Positions 40,212 to 50,606 of a DNA stretch of 64,000 nt are shown here, in pieces. Position numbers and translations under genes: made by a program. The DNA comes from Leptospira saintgironsiae (lineage in GTDB: Bacteria; Spirochaetota; Leptospiria; Leptospirales; Leptospiraceae), in the NCBI RefSeq assembly GCF_002811765.1, contig NZ_NPDR01000002.1:310001-374000 (forward strand), in the 5' to 3' direction. A model generated the notes under the pieces. The model did no database searches. It was given only the letters and a program-made list of their open reading frames with translations, and was not told where the DNA came from. How positions within the stretch are numbered: the first letter of the stretch is position 1; the number at the start of each line of letters is the position of its first letter.

Positions 40212-42329
40212 ATGGATAAGAAATGGTATACACAATCCGACTTTATCCTGGGTGCGGGGGCAGTTGCAGTCGTAGGGATGCTCGTAGTTCCTCTGCCTGG
40301 ATTTATTTTAGATCTTCTGATCTTATTCAGTTTAGCTTTGAGTTTACTCATTGTTTTGACCTCTTTATCTATCAAGGAGCCTTCTGAGTTTTCTATTTTT
40401 CCTAGCTTATTGCTTATCACTACGATCTATCGATTAGCACTGAACGTTTCTACTACTAGACAAATTTTGTCCAAGGGTCCTGCGGTAAACAGTGCGATCA
40501 TAGATGCATTCGGATCCTTTATCGTAGGAAGTGAATCCGGTTTAAGTAAGTATGTAGTTGGATTTATTATCTTCTTAATCTTAGTGATCGTTCAGGTGCT
40601 CGTGATCACTAAAGGTGCGACCCGTATCTCGGAAGTGGCAGCAAGGTTCACATTGGATGCATTGCCTGGTAAACAAATGGCAATCGATATGGAACTTTCT
40701 ACCGGGAATATCAACGAGGCAGAAGCTCGTAAAAGAAGAAAGAAGATTGAAGACGAAGTGGATTTTTACGGTTCCATGGATGGAGCGAGTAAGTTCGTAC
40801 AAGGGGACGTACGAGCAGGATTAATCATTACTGCGATCAACCTGATTGGTGGAGTTATCATCGGTGCAAGTATCCGAGGTGAATCTTTTATATCTGCAGT
40901 TGAAACTTACGGAAAGTTCACTATCGGTGACGGACTGGTTTCCCAGATCCCGGCACTTCTTACCACTGTTGCTACAGGTATTATCGTTACTCGTTCCGGA
41001 TCAGAATCGGATCTTGCAAAACAATTCAAAACACAACTATTTGCAAACTCAAAAGTTTTGTATGTAGTCGCGGCATCCATGGGTCTTGGTGCATTTATCC
41101 CAGGTTTACCTTTTATTCCGATGGTGCTTCTATCAGGTGGACTTGCGTATCTTGCTTACTCTCTTGAAAGAACTGTACAAGAACAGCTCGAGGTTTTGGA
41201 GAAGAAAGAAAAAGAAGCAGTTGGAGATCGCAAACCTCGGGATTATTACGACGAACTTAGGATCGAACCTATCGAGATCGAATTCGGATATCATTTGGTG
41301 CCATTGGTAGATGCTTCTCAAGGTGGGACATTGATGGACCAAATTTCCAATTTAAGAGGAAAGTTTGCACGTGAAAGTGGGATCGTTATTCCTCCAATTC
41401 GTATATTAGATAATTTGGAAATTCCTCCTGATCAATTCACTATCAAGATCAATGGTGTGGAAGTCGGTTCCAGTACGATCCGTCCTGAAAAATTAATGGC
41501 GATGCCTTCTGCAGAAAGCCAGGATCTTTCTTCTATCGAGGGAGAATCTTTCATGGAACCTGCTTATGGAAGAACTGCAAAATGGATCTCTGCCGATTCG
41601 AAAGGAGATGCGGAGTCCAAAGGTTTTATCGTAGTGGACTCTTCTACAGTAATTATCACATATTTAAGAGAATTACTTGCGACTCATGCTTCCAGTCTGC
41701 TCGGAAGAGAAGAAGTCAAAAAACTTCTGGATCATTACAGATCTCAATACCCAACACTTATCCAAGAATTGGAAGCGGACAAACCAGGGAATTTGGGAAT
41801 GTTGCAGCAAGTCCTTCAAAATCTTCTCAGAGAAGGTTTGGGAATCCGCAATCTTGTTCCAATTTTGGAAACAGTTGCAAACAAAATGGGCAAGTATCCG
41901 AATCCATATGTTCTTACAGAATTCGTAAGGCAATCCATATCCAATACTATCGTAAAAGATTATATGGTGGATGGAAAATTACAGGTTATCGTGGTAGAAG
42001 GTCGGGTGCTCGACAGATTGAACAAATCTCTGGCACAGGATCGTTTGGAAGGAAGAGATATTTTGGTACTTCCTCCAGATTTCCAAAGAAGACTTCTCGA
42101 ATCTGTAGCGGATATGAATCGCAGGGTCCAAGAAGGAAGAGGATTCCCGATTTATGTGGTGAATAGAGAAGTGAGAATGCCTTTTGCTTATTTTTTAGCG
42201 AAAGAATTCCCACCTAGAAACTTCGCAGTTCTTGCATTAGAAGAAGTTCATTCTTCCGTTCCTACTGTAATTGCAGGTGAACTAAGAATTGCACAAGCCC
42301 AGGCGGCGGAACCCGCAGAAGTGGTTTAA
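40212..42329 (+). CDS. flhA: Flagellar export platform protein FlhA
   Basis: 705 residues, standard FlhA length. The N-terminal part has about eight helices with the cytoplasmic FHIPEP-like loop ([25 protein letters not shown]), followed by the large soluble domain from about residue 345. FlhA forms a nonameric ring that binds chaperone-substrate complexes. The ATG is preceded by AGGAG 9 bases upstream. It lies between flhB and flhF with short gaps. Confidence 0.97.
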   Translation: MDKKWYTQSDFILGAGAVAVVGMLVVPLPGFILDLLILFSLALSLLIVLTSLSIKEPSEFSIFPSLLLITTIYRLALNVSTTRQILSKGPAVNSAIIDAFGSFIVGSESGLSKYVVGFIIFLILVIVQVLVITKGATRISEVAARFTLDALPGKQMAIDMELSTGNINEAEARKRRKKIEDEVDFYGSMDGASKFVQGDVRAGLIITAINLIGGVIIGASIRGESFISAVETYGKFTIGDGLVSQIPALLTTVATGIIVTRSGSESDLAKQFKTQLFANSKVLYVVAASMGLGAFIPGLPFIPMVLLSGGLAYLAYSLERTVQEQLEVLEKKEKEAVGDRKPRDYYDELRIEPIEIEFGYHLVPLVDASQGGTLMDQISNLRGKFARESGIVIPPIRILDNLEIPPDQFTIKINGVEVGSSTIRPEKLMAMPSAESQDLSSIEGESFMEPAYGRTAKWISADSKGDAESKGFIVVDSSTVIITYLRELLATHASSLLGREEVKKLLDHYRSQYPTLIQELEADKPGNLGMLQQVLQNLLREGLGIRNLVPILETVANKMGKYPNPYVLTEFVRQSISNTIVKDYMVDGKLQVIVVEGRVLDRLNKSLAQDRLEGRDILVLPPDFQRRLLESVADMNRRVQEGRGFPIYVVNREVRMPFAYFLAKEFPPRNFAVLALEEVHSSVPTVIAGELRIAQAQAAEPAEVV

Positions 42330-42368
42330 GAAAACGTAATATTTTAATCGAAAAAACAGGAGGATAGC

Positions 42369-43646
42369 ATGGATTTCGCAAAGATTAGGGGCAAGGATCT
42401 ACAGGATTGCCTAATGCAGATGAAGATGAAATATGGCCCAGAAGCCCATGTCATCGAACATAGAATTTTGACCGAGGGTGGTGTGTTCGGAACAGGACTC
42501 ATGGCTCGCAAGGTCGTGGAGATCCAAGTTGGAATTCCTGAAAAGGCAAGTTCCAGAGAGAAGGTGGAGAAAAAACTCCAAGACCTAAAAGAATTACTCA
42601 AACAAAAGTCGACTCTTGGTTCTGAAAAAAGAAGAAGCCTGGAAGAATTGCCTAGTTGGGAAGAAAGAACTTCTCGCCCAAGCAGAGCTTCTTCTTTACC
42701 GAAGGAATTGATAGAAGTCACTTCTGAAGAAATAGAGTCCGAAGAAAATCTGGGGCTTTCTTTTTCAAAAGAGTTTGAGCCTAAAATTTCTAGACCAATC
42801 CGTAAAGAGCAGGATTCCAATATCCTTAAAATGAGGGATAAACTTGTTAAAGATGGAATGAGCGAGGCTTACGCGGAAGAAATTATTTCCCAAGTGGAGC
42901 AGAGACTTTCTCCTTTGGATCGTTCTCGTACCGTTGCAGTTCAGGAAAAAATTGCTGAAGTTCTTTCCGAAAGAGTACAAGTGGAGCCGGACATTTTCAA
43001 AGGAACCAGAAGAGGACAGAGAAAAGTAGTCTTCTTTGTGGGACCTACAGGCAGCGGAAAGACAACTAGTATCGCAAAACTAGCCGCTAAGTACCATCTT
43101 CATATGGGAAAATCAGTTTCTTTGTACACAACCGACAACTACAGGATCGCTGCAATCGAGCAGTTAAAACGCTACGCAGATACCATGGAAATGCCTTTTT
43201 ATGCGGTAAAAGATCTGAAACGTTTTCAAGAGACCCTGGCACGAGACGGATCGGAACTAATCCTTATAGATACTGCGGGTTATAGCCATCGTAATGTGGA
43301 CCAGCTTAGCAAAATGTATGGATACCTTTCCGCTTTCGGAGAAAGGGACAACGTTGAAAATATCCTTGTATTATCCGCCACATCTTCGTATCATCACACC
43401 CACTCCGTAATGAAAGCCTACGAACCCCTTGGTTTCCGTAGAATTTTATTAACTAAACTGGACGAAGCGGAATTTTTGGGTGGATTTCTGGAACTAGCCG
43501 ATACACTTAATAAGGGTTTTACCCATTTAAGTGTTGGCCAAGAAGTTCCCTTCGATATGATCCCAGCGGAAAAACACCAACTCGCCGAATGCGCAGTAAA
43601 TCCGGAAAAAATCATCGAGATCCGTGGAGAAGTATTCTCCGCTTAA
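42369..43646 (+). CDS. flhF: Flagellar placement GTPase FlhF
   Basis: 425 residues: a B-domain-like N-terminus (to about 130), a helical N region and an SRP-type GTPase domain with P-loop GPTGSGKTT near residue 225, [11 protein letters not shown] (G3) and [12 protein letters not shown] (G4). FlhF sets where the flagellum is built at the pole, together with FlhG encoded next. AGGAGG lies six bases before the ATG. Confidence 0.94.
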   Translation: MDFAKIRGKDLQDCLMQMKMKYGPEAHVIEHRILTEGGVFGTGLMARKVVEIQVGIPEKASSREKVEKKLQDLKELLKQKSTLGSEKRRSLEELPSWEERTSRPSRASSLPKELIEVTSEEIESEENLGLSFSKEFEPKISRPIRKEQDSNILKMRDKLVKDGMSEAYAEEIISQVEQRLSPLDRSRTVAVQEKIAEVLSERVQVEPDIFKGTRRGQRKVVFFVGPTGSGKTTSIAKLAAKYHLHMGKSVSLYTTDNYRIAAIEQLKRYADTMEMPFYAVKDLKRFQETLARDGSELILIDTAGYSHRNVDQLSKMYGYLSAFGERDNVENILVLSATSSYHHTHSVMKAYEPLGFRRILLTKLDEAEFLGGFLELADTLNKGFTHLSVGQEVPFDMIPAEKHQLAECAVNPEKIIEIRGEVFSA

Positions 43647-43687
43647 GGTTTCGGTAGAAAACCTAAGTCCCAGAGAAAGAGGTTAGG

Positions 43688-44593
43688 ATGGACCAAGCGA
43701 CTCAGTTGCGGAAACTTACCGAGGGTAATACGAGTTTAAAACTCGTGTCTTCAACCAAACCTATGACTAAGATTATAGCGATCGCTTCCGGAAAGGGTGG
43801 GGTCGGCAAAAGTACTATCTCAGTAAACTTGGCCATCTCTATGGCTAAGGCAGGACAGAAGGTCCTAGTATTTGACGGAGATCTAGGACTTGCTAACGTG
43901 AATGTGATCTTAGGGATCATCCCTAAATATAATTTGTATCACGTAGTCAAAGGACATAAAAGTTTAAAGGATATAATTATCCAAGCTCCTGAGGGAGTAG
44001 ATATCATTGCAGGTGCAAGTGGTTATTCTCAGCTTGCTAACTTGAACGATACACAAAGAAATAATTTGATCAAAGGATTCGCTGATCTGGATTCATATGA
44101 TTATATGATCATAGATACCGGAGCAGGGATCAGCTCAAACGTGATCGGGCTCACACTTCCAGCGGATGATGTGATCGTAGTTACTACACCAGAACCTACT
44201 GCAATCACTGACTCTTATGGACTCATCAAAGCGATTGTTTCCCAAAGTAGAGATAAAAATCTAAAGATGGTAGTGAACCGTGTACGTTCCGCTATCGAAG
44301 GGAAGAAGGTTGCAGATCGTGTGATCGATATCTCTGGTCAGTTCTTAGAAGTAAGAGTCGAAAATTTAGGATTCATCTTCCAAGACGACGAGGTGGAAAA
44401 AAGTATCCGGGAACAAAAACCGTATATCATCCATTCACCTAAGAGCAAGGCAGCAGCTTGTTTGAATCGGATCACATATTCTCTACTCAATCAAGAAATG
44501 GATGGTGGAGATGATTCCGGGATCACCGGCTTCTTCAAAAAATTCTTCAATTTCGTGGACGTTAGAGAAAAACAACAGAGCGAGGAAGAGTGA
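43688..44593 (+). CDS. flhG: MinD-like ATPase FlhG (flagellar number control)
   Basis: 301 residues of the ParA/MinD family with the deviant Walker A motif [10 protein letters not shown] near residue 35, the [15 protein letters not shown] switch region and [12 protein letters not shown] (Walker B). The N-terminus [10 protein letters not shown] matches the FlhG motif that activates the FlhF GTPase. It limits flagellar number. GTG of the next gene overlaps its stop. Confidence 0.94.
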   Translation: MDQATQLRKLTEGNTSLKLVSSTKPMTKIIAIASGKGGVGKSTISVNLAISMAKAGQKVLVFDGDLGLANVNVILGIIPKYNLYHVVKGHKSLKDIIIQAPEGVDIIAGASGYSQLANLNDTQRNNLIKGFADLDSYDYMIIDTGAGISSNVIGLTLPADDVIVVTTPEPTAITDSYGLIKAIVSQSRDKNLKMVVNRVRSAIEGKKVADRVIDISGQFLEVRVENLGFIFQDDEVEKSIREQKPYIIHSPKSKAAACLNRITYSLLNQEMDGGDDSGITGFFKKFFNFVDVREKQQSEEE

Positions 44594-45075
44594 ACCTACA
44601 AATTGGTTTCCTCGCTTTTTTTTCCCTTTTAGGGCTCATCATAAGTCTGGTCTGCGGCATCATGGTCGGAAATTATTTCGGCCATATAGCATTCGTCACC
44701 TTTTTGTCCACGGTCGGTATGGCTGTTTTTGGATTCGGGGTATATTCCGTTTTAGCTTCTAAGGTCCCTGAGTTTTTAGAACTTCTGGGTAATTTCACAG
44801 GTGCTTATTCTGGGGGAGATGAAGACGGTCTCGAAGGTGGAGCTAGCCATTCTCATTCAGAACATTCTGATATGGATACTTCTTCCCCTCATTTTGATTC
44901 TCCAGCTAGTGCGGGCGAAATGCGAGCAGCTGCAAGTGGGATCCCTCGCAAAAAAGCGGATAAATTCGGAGATCATATCATCGTGGAAAATATCGCGATC
45001 AAAAATGAGCCTAAGTTGATGGCGGAAGCGATCCGGACCATGCTCGCTAAAGACGACGGCAGTCAGGAAAAATAG
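44590..45075 (+). CDS. Small membrane protein between flhG and fliA, unknown function
   Basis: 161 residues: two hydrophobic helices in residues 5-58, then a His/Ser/Asp-rich hydrophilic linker ([14 protein letters not shown] and following) and a charged C-terminal segment ([29 protein letters not shown]). GTG start overlapping the flhG stop (GTGA), so coupled. I do not recognise a named family. Its place suggests a flagellum-linked membrane role. Confidence 0.75.
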   Translation: MNLQIGFLAFFSLLGLIISLVCGIMVGNYFGHIAFVTFLSTVGMAVFGFGVYSVLASKVPEFLELLGNFTGAYSGGDEDGLEGGASHSHSEHSDMDTSSPHFDSPASAGEMRAAASGIPRKKADKFGDHIIVENIAIKNEPKLMAEAIRTMLAKDDGSQEK

Positions 45076-45156
45076 TAAAAATCTTTCCAGACTGGATTCT
45101 GGAATTGTTGGAACACAAGCACGCGTGAAATGTCTGTTTTCTGCCCAGAAACCCAA

Positions 45157-45199
45157 TGAGACAAAAAACTGCTTGATTTCCCGTTTTTGAGACAAAAAA
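45157..45199. repeat. Pair of 12-bp direct repeats upstream of fliA
   Basis: TGAGACAAAAAA occurs exactly at 45157-45168 and again at 45188-45199, 31 bases apart, about three helical turns. Both copies lie in the 187-base gap before the flagellar sigma factor gene. They could be regulator half-sites. Confidence 0.6.
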
Positions 45200-45262
45200 T
45201 GCTATTGCAAATCGGTTTGGTCCACGACATTCTTAAGCAGAGGACCAGCCCATTCCGTAGTT

Positions 45263-46063
45263 ATGTCCAAACTTTTCGATAAATACAATAATACGGATGA
45301 AACCGAACTTTGGAAGTCTTACAGGGCTACTAAAGACCAGAATATTCGCAGTTATCTTGTAGAAAAATATTCTCCTCTAGTCAAACACGTGGCCGGTCGT
45401 ATCGCAATTGGTATGCCGCAGAACGTTGAGTTTGATGATCTTGTTTCATACGGTGTGTTTGGTCTTCTAGATGCGATCGAAAAATTCGATCCAGATAGAC
45501 AGATCAAATTTAAAACCTATGCGATGACTCGTATCAGAGGTTCTATCTTCGACGAACTTCGCTCCATCGACTGGATTCCTCGCTCTATTCGACAAAAAGC
45601 GAAACAGTTGGAGCAAATCATCGGAATGCTGGAGAACAAAGAGGGCGCTCATGTAGAAGATGAGGCGATCGCAAAAGAAATGGGAATCTCCGTCGAGGAG
45701 TTCAACTCACTTCTTACTAAGATCAGCGGCACGTCACTCGTCTCTTTAAATGATATTTGGTTTCTCGGCGATGAGAACGACGAGGTTTCTTTCATGGAGA
45801 CATTAGAATCTCCGATGAACATGAACCCGGATACGATCATCGAAAAAGAAGAGATCAAAAACGTGATCGTGGAAGCGATCAAGACACTTCCGGACAAAGA
45901 AAAAAAAGTAATCGTTCTCTATTATTACGAAGATCTAACATTAAAAGAGATCGGAGAAGTATTGGAAGTAACCGAATCCAGGATTTCCCAACTTCATACG
46001 AGAGCTGTAGCAAGACTTCGTAGTAAATTAGGAAAAGTGAAATCGGTTATTAGCAAAAAGTAA
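45263..46063 (+). CDS. fliA: Flagellar sigma factor FliA (sigma-28)
   Basis: 266 residues with sigma regions 2 ([38 protein letters not shown] and [17 protein letters not shown]), 3 ([18 protein letters not shown]) and 4 ([26 protein letters not shown] plus TESRISQLH). The WIPRS segment after region 2 is diagnostic of the FliA/WhiG/SigD group. It directs RNA polymerase to late flagellar and chemotaxis genes. No FlgM anti-sigma gene is seen nearby. A 187-base leader with direct repeats precedes it. Confidence 0.95.
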   Translation: MSKLFDKYNNTDETELWKSYRATKDQNIRSYLVEKYSPLVKHVAGRIAIGMPQNVEFDDLVSYGVFGLLDAIEKFDPDRQIKFKTYAMTRIRGSIFDELRSIDWIPRSIRQKAKQLEQIIGMLENKEGAHVEDEAIAKEMGISVEEFNSLLTKISGTSLVSLNDIWFLGDENDEVSFMETLESPMNMNPDTIIEKEEIKNVIVEAIKTLPDKEKKVIVLYYYEDLTLKEIGEVLEVTESRISQLHTRAVARLRSKLGKVKSVISKK

Positions 46064-46081
46064 TTTAGAGAGGAGTTTCTT

Positions 46082-48064
46082 TTGAGTCTTACATCCTTTC
46101 TGAAAGACCAATCTAAAGAACTAGACAAGCTCCAAAACGAGCAGGTCGAAGTCATAGCCCCTACATTGGAAAAATGTCTGCAACTAGCAGCATCCCATCT
46201 CAAAAGAAAATCTCATGAGCTGGATTATATTGTAATTAAACGCGGAAAGAAAAAACTTTTCGGTTCAGAACCTTGGCATATCAGAGCATCCATTCTTCCG
46301 GAAGATACGTTCCTAGATGAACTTTCAGAACTGGATAAAAAACTCACAGGTGGATCAGGCAAATTAGTTTCCAAAGATCTGAAGGAGTTTTTACAACCTA
46401 AGGACAGAGACGGAAGAGCAGTCGTTCAAATTTTTAGGAACGGAACTTATCTCACAATTTATCCACCTTCCGGCGAAGGAAAAGCAATCGAACTTTCAGA
46501 AGTTTCTCGAAGACTTTCAGTTAGAGGAATTAATGAAGTAGATGATAATCAGATCCGTAAGATTGTAAAAGAGACCAAGGGAGAACCAATCTATATTTCC
46601 AATATGAAACCAAGGCAGGGTGCCGAGGCTAAAATGGTATTGGATATTGCTCCTGATAAGATGAAAGCAAAGATCACTTTCATCCCCCCAAAACCTGCAG
46701 GAAGAGATCTAGAAGTAAAAGACGTAGTCAATTATCTCAAAAACGCAGGAATTAAATACGGAGTAAAAGAAGAAGAGATCCAAAGAAGGTTGGAGGACGA
46801 ATTCTATAACCAACCTTTCACTGCAGCAGAAGGAGATCCTCCTGTTAACGGAAAAAATGCACAGGTAATTTATCATGTTCGTATCAGCAAGAAGGTAGTC
46901 TTCAGAGAAGATGAGTCCGGAAAAGTAGATTATAAGGACATGGACCTGATAGAGAACGTTGTGGTAGGACAACTTCTCGCAGAAAAAATACCTGCTGAAA
47001 GAGGGAAGTACGGTCGTACATTATTTAACGAACTTCTACCTGCAAAAGACGGATTAGATACAGAACTCAAACAAGGAAAAGGAACTATCCTTTCCGAAGA
47101 CAGGACCAAACTCACTGCAGAGGTGAACGGACAAGTAGTCTATGCGAGCGGTAGGCTCTCTGTAGAAACAGTTTATAGAGTCAACGGTGATGTCGGTATT
47201 AAAACTGGTAACGTTACATTCTTAGGATCAGTGATTATCACTGGAAACGTAGAGGATAATTACTCTGTCAAGGCCGCTGGAAATATCGAAATCTACGGTA
47301 CTGTCCAAAAAGCAAATGTGGAAGCAGACGGAGATATCATCATTCGCCAAGGGGTTTCCGGAAGAGACGAGGCACGTATCGAGTCCACTGGTGGAAACGT
47401 AATCGCTAAGTTTATACAGAACGCAACGGTAGTCACAGAAAAAGACGTGGTTGTACAAGAAGGAATTCTTCACTGCTTTGTGAGTGCTGGTGGAAAAGTA
47501 ATCTCTAACGGTAAGCGGGGACAGATTGTAGGAGGTACAATTCGTGCTTCTGATACGATTGCAGCAAAGGTCATAGGATCTTCTGCCAACCCTGCAACAG
47601 AACTTATAGTAGGAACTGATCCTAAAGTATTAAAACAGATCTCTGAATACGAAGAGAAACTGGCTGAAAATCAGGACAAGTTCGAGCAGATCTCCAAAAG
47701 TCTTAAAACTCTCAAGGCAAGAAAGGAGAATGATCCTGCTTCTTTCACCCAAGACCATGAGCAACAGCTGGTCAAAACCAGTAAGGCTACAGAAAAGCTG
47801 GAGGTAAGGGTCAGGGAATACGAAAACGAGATCCAGAACCTTAAATCTTATATTGAAGAAAGAGCCGCAAACGGTAAGATCAGCGTCGAAAAGACCCTAT
47901 TTGGTGGGGTGACTATCAAGATCAAGAGTGCAGACTTCAAGACCCGTAACGAGATCAAACATAAGACCTTCGTGGAAGAGAACGGGGTTATCCGACAATT
48001 GCCGTACCAAGATCCTGAACCGGATAAAAAAGACTGGAGAAAAAACAGATCTAGAGGAAAATAA
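46082..48064 (+). CDS. FapA-type (DUF342) flagellar assembly protein A
   Basis: 660 residues. The N-terminus (about 20-75) has a Jag-N-like domain ([22 protein letters not shown]...KKKLFG pattern), the middle holds the DUF342 beta-helix repeats ([24 protein letters not shown]), and a coiled coil follows near 520-595. Spirochaete and clostridial members lie in flagellar operons and are reported as polymer-forming. TTG start, supported by AGGAG seven bases upstream and no better ATG. Confidence 0.88.
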   Translation: MSLTSFLKDQSKELDKLQNEQVEVIAPTLEKCLQLAASHLKRKSHELDYIVIKRGKKKLFGSEPWHIRASILPEDTFLDELSELDKKLTGGSGKLVSKDLKEFLQPKDRDGRAVVQIFRNGTYLTIYPPSGEGKAIELSEVSRRLSVRGINEVDDNQIRKIVKETKGEPIYISNMKPRQGAEAKMVLDIAPDKMKAKITFIPPKPAGRDLEVKDVVNYLKNAGIKYGVKEEEIQRRLEDEFYNQPFTAAEGDPPVNGKNAQVIYHVRISKKVVFREDESGKVDYKDMDLIENVVVGQLLAEKIPAERGKYGRTLFNELLPAKDGLDTELKQGKGTILSEDRTKLTAEVNGQVVYASGRLSVETVYRVNGDVGIKTGNVTFLGSVIITGNVEDNYSVKAAGNIEIYGTVQKANVEADGDIIIRQGVSGRDEARIESTGGNVIAKFIQNATVVTEKDVVVQEGILHCFVSAGGKVISNGKRGQIVGGTIRASDTIAAKVIGSSANPATELIVGTDPKVLKQISEYEEKLAENQDKFEQISKSLKTLKARKENDPASFTQDHEQQLVKTSKATEKLEVRVREYENEIQNLKSYIEERAANGKISVEKTLFGGVTIKIKSADFKTRNEIKHKTFVEENGVIRQLPYQDPEPDKKDWRKNRSRGK

Positions 48065-48069
48065 AGGAT

Positions 48070-48435
48070 ATGAGGCTGAACGAACCTCTTTCCGGATACG
48101 GTGCTGCGAACGATCTGGTCCGAAGGACTATGGTGGAGAACCCACATACTCTTTCGAACGTAATCGCCCAGAACGAAAAATCGATCCGAGAGTATTCTAT
48201 AGATAAAAAGTATGCGGTGCAGATGTACACCGAGACTTTTTCATTATCTCCTGAATATAGAGAAAGACTTCGTAACTCATACACCCAAAGGATCGGAGAA
48301 ATAGAAAAAGAGATCCGATCTTTTAAAGGGCCAAAACCCGAGGGTGGAAAGGAGAGAATTTTCTCCTATGATAAGAGCGGTAGAAAAACCGAAATTCGGA
48401 CACCTACTCGTTCTACTGTGGACTATATAGCTTAA
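48070..48435 (+). CDS. Small charged protein after fapA, unknown function
   Basis: 121 residues, charged and largely helical, no signal peptide or membrane segment. A weak motif LSPEYRERLRNSYTQRIGEIEKEI suggests a coiled coil. It starts five bases after the fapA stop with AAAGGA upstream, so it is cotranscribed. I do not recognise the family. A short CTCGG/CCGAG hairpin without a T-run follows it at 48444-48458. Confidence 0.75.
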   Translation: MRLNEPLSGYGAANDLVRRTMVENPHTLSNVIAQNEKSIREYSIDKKYAVQMYTETFSLSPEYRERLRNSYTQRIGEIEKEIRSFKGPKPEGGKERIFSYDKSGRKTEIRTPTRSTVDYIA

Positions 48436-48498
48436 TAAAAACGCTCGGGCTTTCCGAGGGATGTTGTTGGAAATATCCTCGAAAAGGACGCTTGTGCG

Positions 48499-49707
48499 AT
48501 GGAATTATTCACAGTCCTATTCTTAAATATTGTCATAGCCATAGGCTTGTATGTAGGTGTGTCCGCTCAGGTAACTAAGAGGATCCGCTCTCATATGATC
48601 CGTCGTATCAACGAAGAAATTCGAACATTGGTAGACGAGATCCAAACTGAAACAGAAAGCCAGATAGAACTCTTAAATTCTAAGATCCAAGCTTATAAAA
48701 TTTTGGTCCAACGTTCTGATTCTTTGGAGGATAAATACAAGTCTATTCTCCAAAAACTGGAATCACTTCCGGAAAGAATATTTTCTAATGAAGGAAAAAC
48801 ATTAGAAAAACAGGATATTTCTCCTGAACCAATATTGGAATTCGAAACGGTAGAAGAAGAATTAGAGACAAGCGTTCCTTCTATCCTTACTCACAAGGAA
48901 ACAGTTCAAATTTCCGATGAGGAAAAATTTAAGAACGAATATCTTACCCTAATTCGGGAAAAACAAAAAGAACTTAAAACTTTTCCAACAGAATCATTAG
49001 AGAGTAGAAAACAAGAACTTGCTGCAAAAGCAGGAGAAGGTGTAGGAAGACTTTATAAACAAAATCTGAGAGAAAATTATTCTCCAGAAAATCCAAAACC
49101 ATTCTTGGACCCTGAAAGAAAAAATCTCAAAAAAGAAACTGCAACTAGTTCGGAAGAAGAATCTGGAACTTTGGGAATTCTGAAAAACTTTGGCAAGACG
49201 ATTAAGAATGTGATGGGTTGGAAAGATTCTCAGGAATTAATGTCTGAAATTTCTCCGACTAGGACTCCTCAGCCAATGTACAATCCAAGTTCTACATTCG
49301 ATATTTCTTTGGATGGGGATCCATTCGAAGAAAATAAAATAGAATTTCCGGAAGATATTAGCGGAGGTTCTTTAAAAGCAGGGCCTGATTATACTCCTGA
49401 ATTGGATCCTAAAAAAATGAGCTCTAAATCTAGAAGAACGGATAATAAAATTCCTGTGGAAGAGAACTTCGGAAAAATCCTGGAAAGGAAAATAACGGGG
49501 TATACTCCTCAAAAACAGGATTCCGTAAAAATTTCTTCTGAAATGGCGCTAAAAGACCTGGGAGAAGGTGCGAGTAAGATCGAGAAGGTCGTTTTCCTCT
49601 TGAAAAAAGGCTATTCTCATGAAGAAATCTCAGAAGCCTTGGATCTCGCCACCGGTGAAGTGGATATTATTGAAAGATTTAGGTTGGAGAGAAATAGGAG
49701 GACCTAA
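48499..49707 (+). CDS. Membrane-anchored coiled-coil protein, SwrB-like architecture
   Basis: 402 residues: an N-terminal helix (LFTVLFLNIVIAIGLYVGV) anchors it, a coiled coil follows (residues 28-95), then a long low-complexity, charged region. The C-terminal 50 residues form a helix-turn-helix-like module (KVVFLLKKGYSHEEISEALDLATGEVDII). Bacillus SwrB, encoded just after the flagellar sigma gene, has the same plan: one anchor, a coiled coil and an HTH-like end. Homology is inferred from architecture and place. The stop overlaps remA (TAATG). Confidence 0.72.
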   Translation: MELFTVLFLNIVIAIGLYVGVSAQVTKRIRSHMIRRINEEIRTLVDEIQTETESQIELLNSKIQAYKILVQRSDSLEDKYKSILQKLESLPERIFSNEGKTLEKQDISPEPILEFETVEEELETSVPSILTHKETVQISDEEKFKNEYLTLIREKQKELKTFPTESLESRKQELAAKAGEGVGRLYKQNLRENYSPENPKPFLDPERKNLKKETATSSEEESGTLGILKNFGKTIKNVMGWKDSQELMSEISPTRTPQPMYNPSSTFDISLDGDPFEENKIEFPEDISGGSLKAGPDYTPELDPKKMSSKSRRTDNKIPVEENFGKILERKITGYTPQKQDSVKISSEMALKDLGEGASKIEKVVFLLKKGYSHEEISEALDLATGEVDIIERFRLERNRRT

Positions 49708-49988
49708 TGTCCCAATTTAGCGTCTTGAACGTTGGTTTTGGAAATATAGTTATGGTTTCCAAAATTGTAGGTATCATTCATTCGGATTCAGCTTCTGCAA
49801 AAAGGATCCGAAACGAAGCCAAAAGTAATAACAATTTGGTAGACGCGACCCAGGGAAAAAAGACCAGGTCCATTATAATCACTGACTCCAATCATCTGAT
49901 CCTTTCCAACTTAAGAGTGGAAGCCCTCACAAGAAGGATAGAAAGCAGGGATAATTCTATCGCAGAAGAAGAGGAAGAAAAGGACTGA
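49707..49988 (+). CDS. RemA-like (DUF370) regulatory protein
   Basis: 93 residues matching the RemA family of Firmicutes: [51 protein letters not shown] and a final EALTRRI. In Bacillus, RemA is a DNA-binding regulator of matrix genes, and its gene precedes gmk, exactly as here. An acidic tail (AEEEEEKD) follows the family core. The ATG overlaps the upstream stop; its own stop overlaps the apparent gmk start (CTGA). Confidence 0.88.
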   Translation: MSQFSVLNVGFGNIVMVSKIVGIIHSDSASAKRIRNEAKSNNNLVDATQGKKTRSIIITDSNHLILSNLRVEALTRRIESRDNSIAEEEEEKD

Positions 49989-50536
49989 AATCTCCCAAAC
50001 TAATCGTTCTATCCTCTGTAGCAGGAGGAGGCAAATCCACACTTATCCAAATGATCCGAGCCAAACATCCAGATTTGGCTTTTTCAGTTTCGTGTACTAC
50101 GAGAGCTCCACGCCCCGGTGACAAGGAAGGGGTAACGTATTTTTTCTTAAGCAAAGAAAAATTCGAATCCGGAATTGATAAGGGAGAATTTTTAGAATGG
50201 GCCAAGGTCCACGATAATTATTACGGAACTCCCGTAATATTCGTAAACCAATGTATGTCTGCAGGTAAATCGGTGATCATGGATCTGGACGTGCAAGGAG
50301 CGGCTCAGGTAAAACAAAAGCTTGGAAAAGAAGCGATCACGATCTTTATACTTCCTCCAAATGAAGAAGAATGGGAAAAAAGGTTACGTGGTAGAGGAAC
50401 TGATTCGGAAGAAAGTATCCTAAAACGTATTAAGAACGGAAAAGAAGAATTGGCTCATAAAGACGAGTTCGATCATATTATAGTGAATGATACGTTGGAA
50501 CACGCCTTATCTCGTTTGGAAGAAATTTTATTTTAA
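49985..50536 (+). CDS. gmk: Guanylate kinase with apparent CTG start
   Basis: Phosphorylates GMP to GDP. The first in-frame ATG (50051) lies after the P-loop VAGGGKSTL and so cannot be the start. The frame is open only back to 49955, and no ATG, GTG or TTG occurs there. The sole sensible codon is CTG at 49985, overlapping the remA stop as CTGA, with AGGAAGAAAAGGA before it. That gives 183 residues. GMP-binding motifs [14 protein letters not shown] and [12 protein letters not shown] are normal. The P-loop reads [10 protein letters not shown], with Ser in place of the usual first Gly. Confidence 0.9.
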   Translation: MKSPKLIVLSSVAGGGKSTLIQMIRAKHPDLAFSVSCTTRAPRPGDKEGVTYFFLSKEKFESGIDKGEFLEWAKVHDNYYGTPVIFVNQCMSAGKSVIMDLDVQGAAQVKQKLGKEAITIFILPPNEEEWEKRLRGRGTDSEESILKRIKNGKEELAHKDEFDHIIVNDTLEHALSRLEEILF

Positions 50537-50606
50537 GAATTTCTGCTAAATTCGGAAACCGAAACTGATTACCACTTTCTTATATCTGTACCAAGGATTA
50601 GGTAAT

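Noticed and set aside
41582..42166. 194-residue + strand frame within flhA
   Set aside because: It is a second frame of the FlhA C-terminal domain, rich in Arg and Ser with no recognisable family.
43643..43672. AGGTTT/AAACCT inverted repeat between flhF and flhG
   Set aside because: The stem is short and A/T-rich and no T-run follows, so it is not supported as a terminator.
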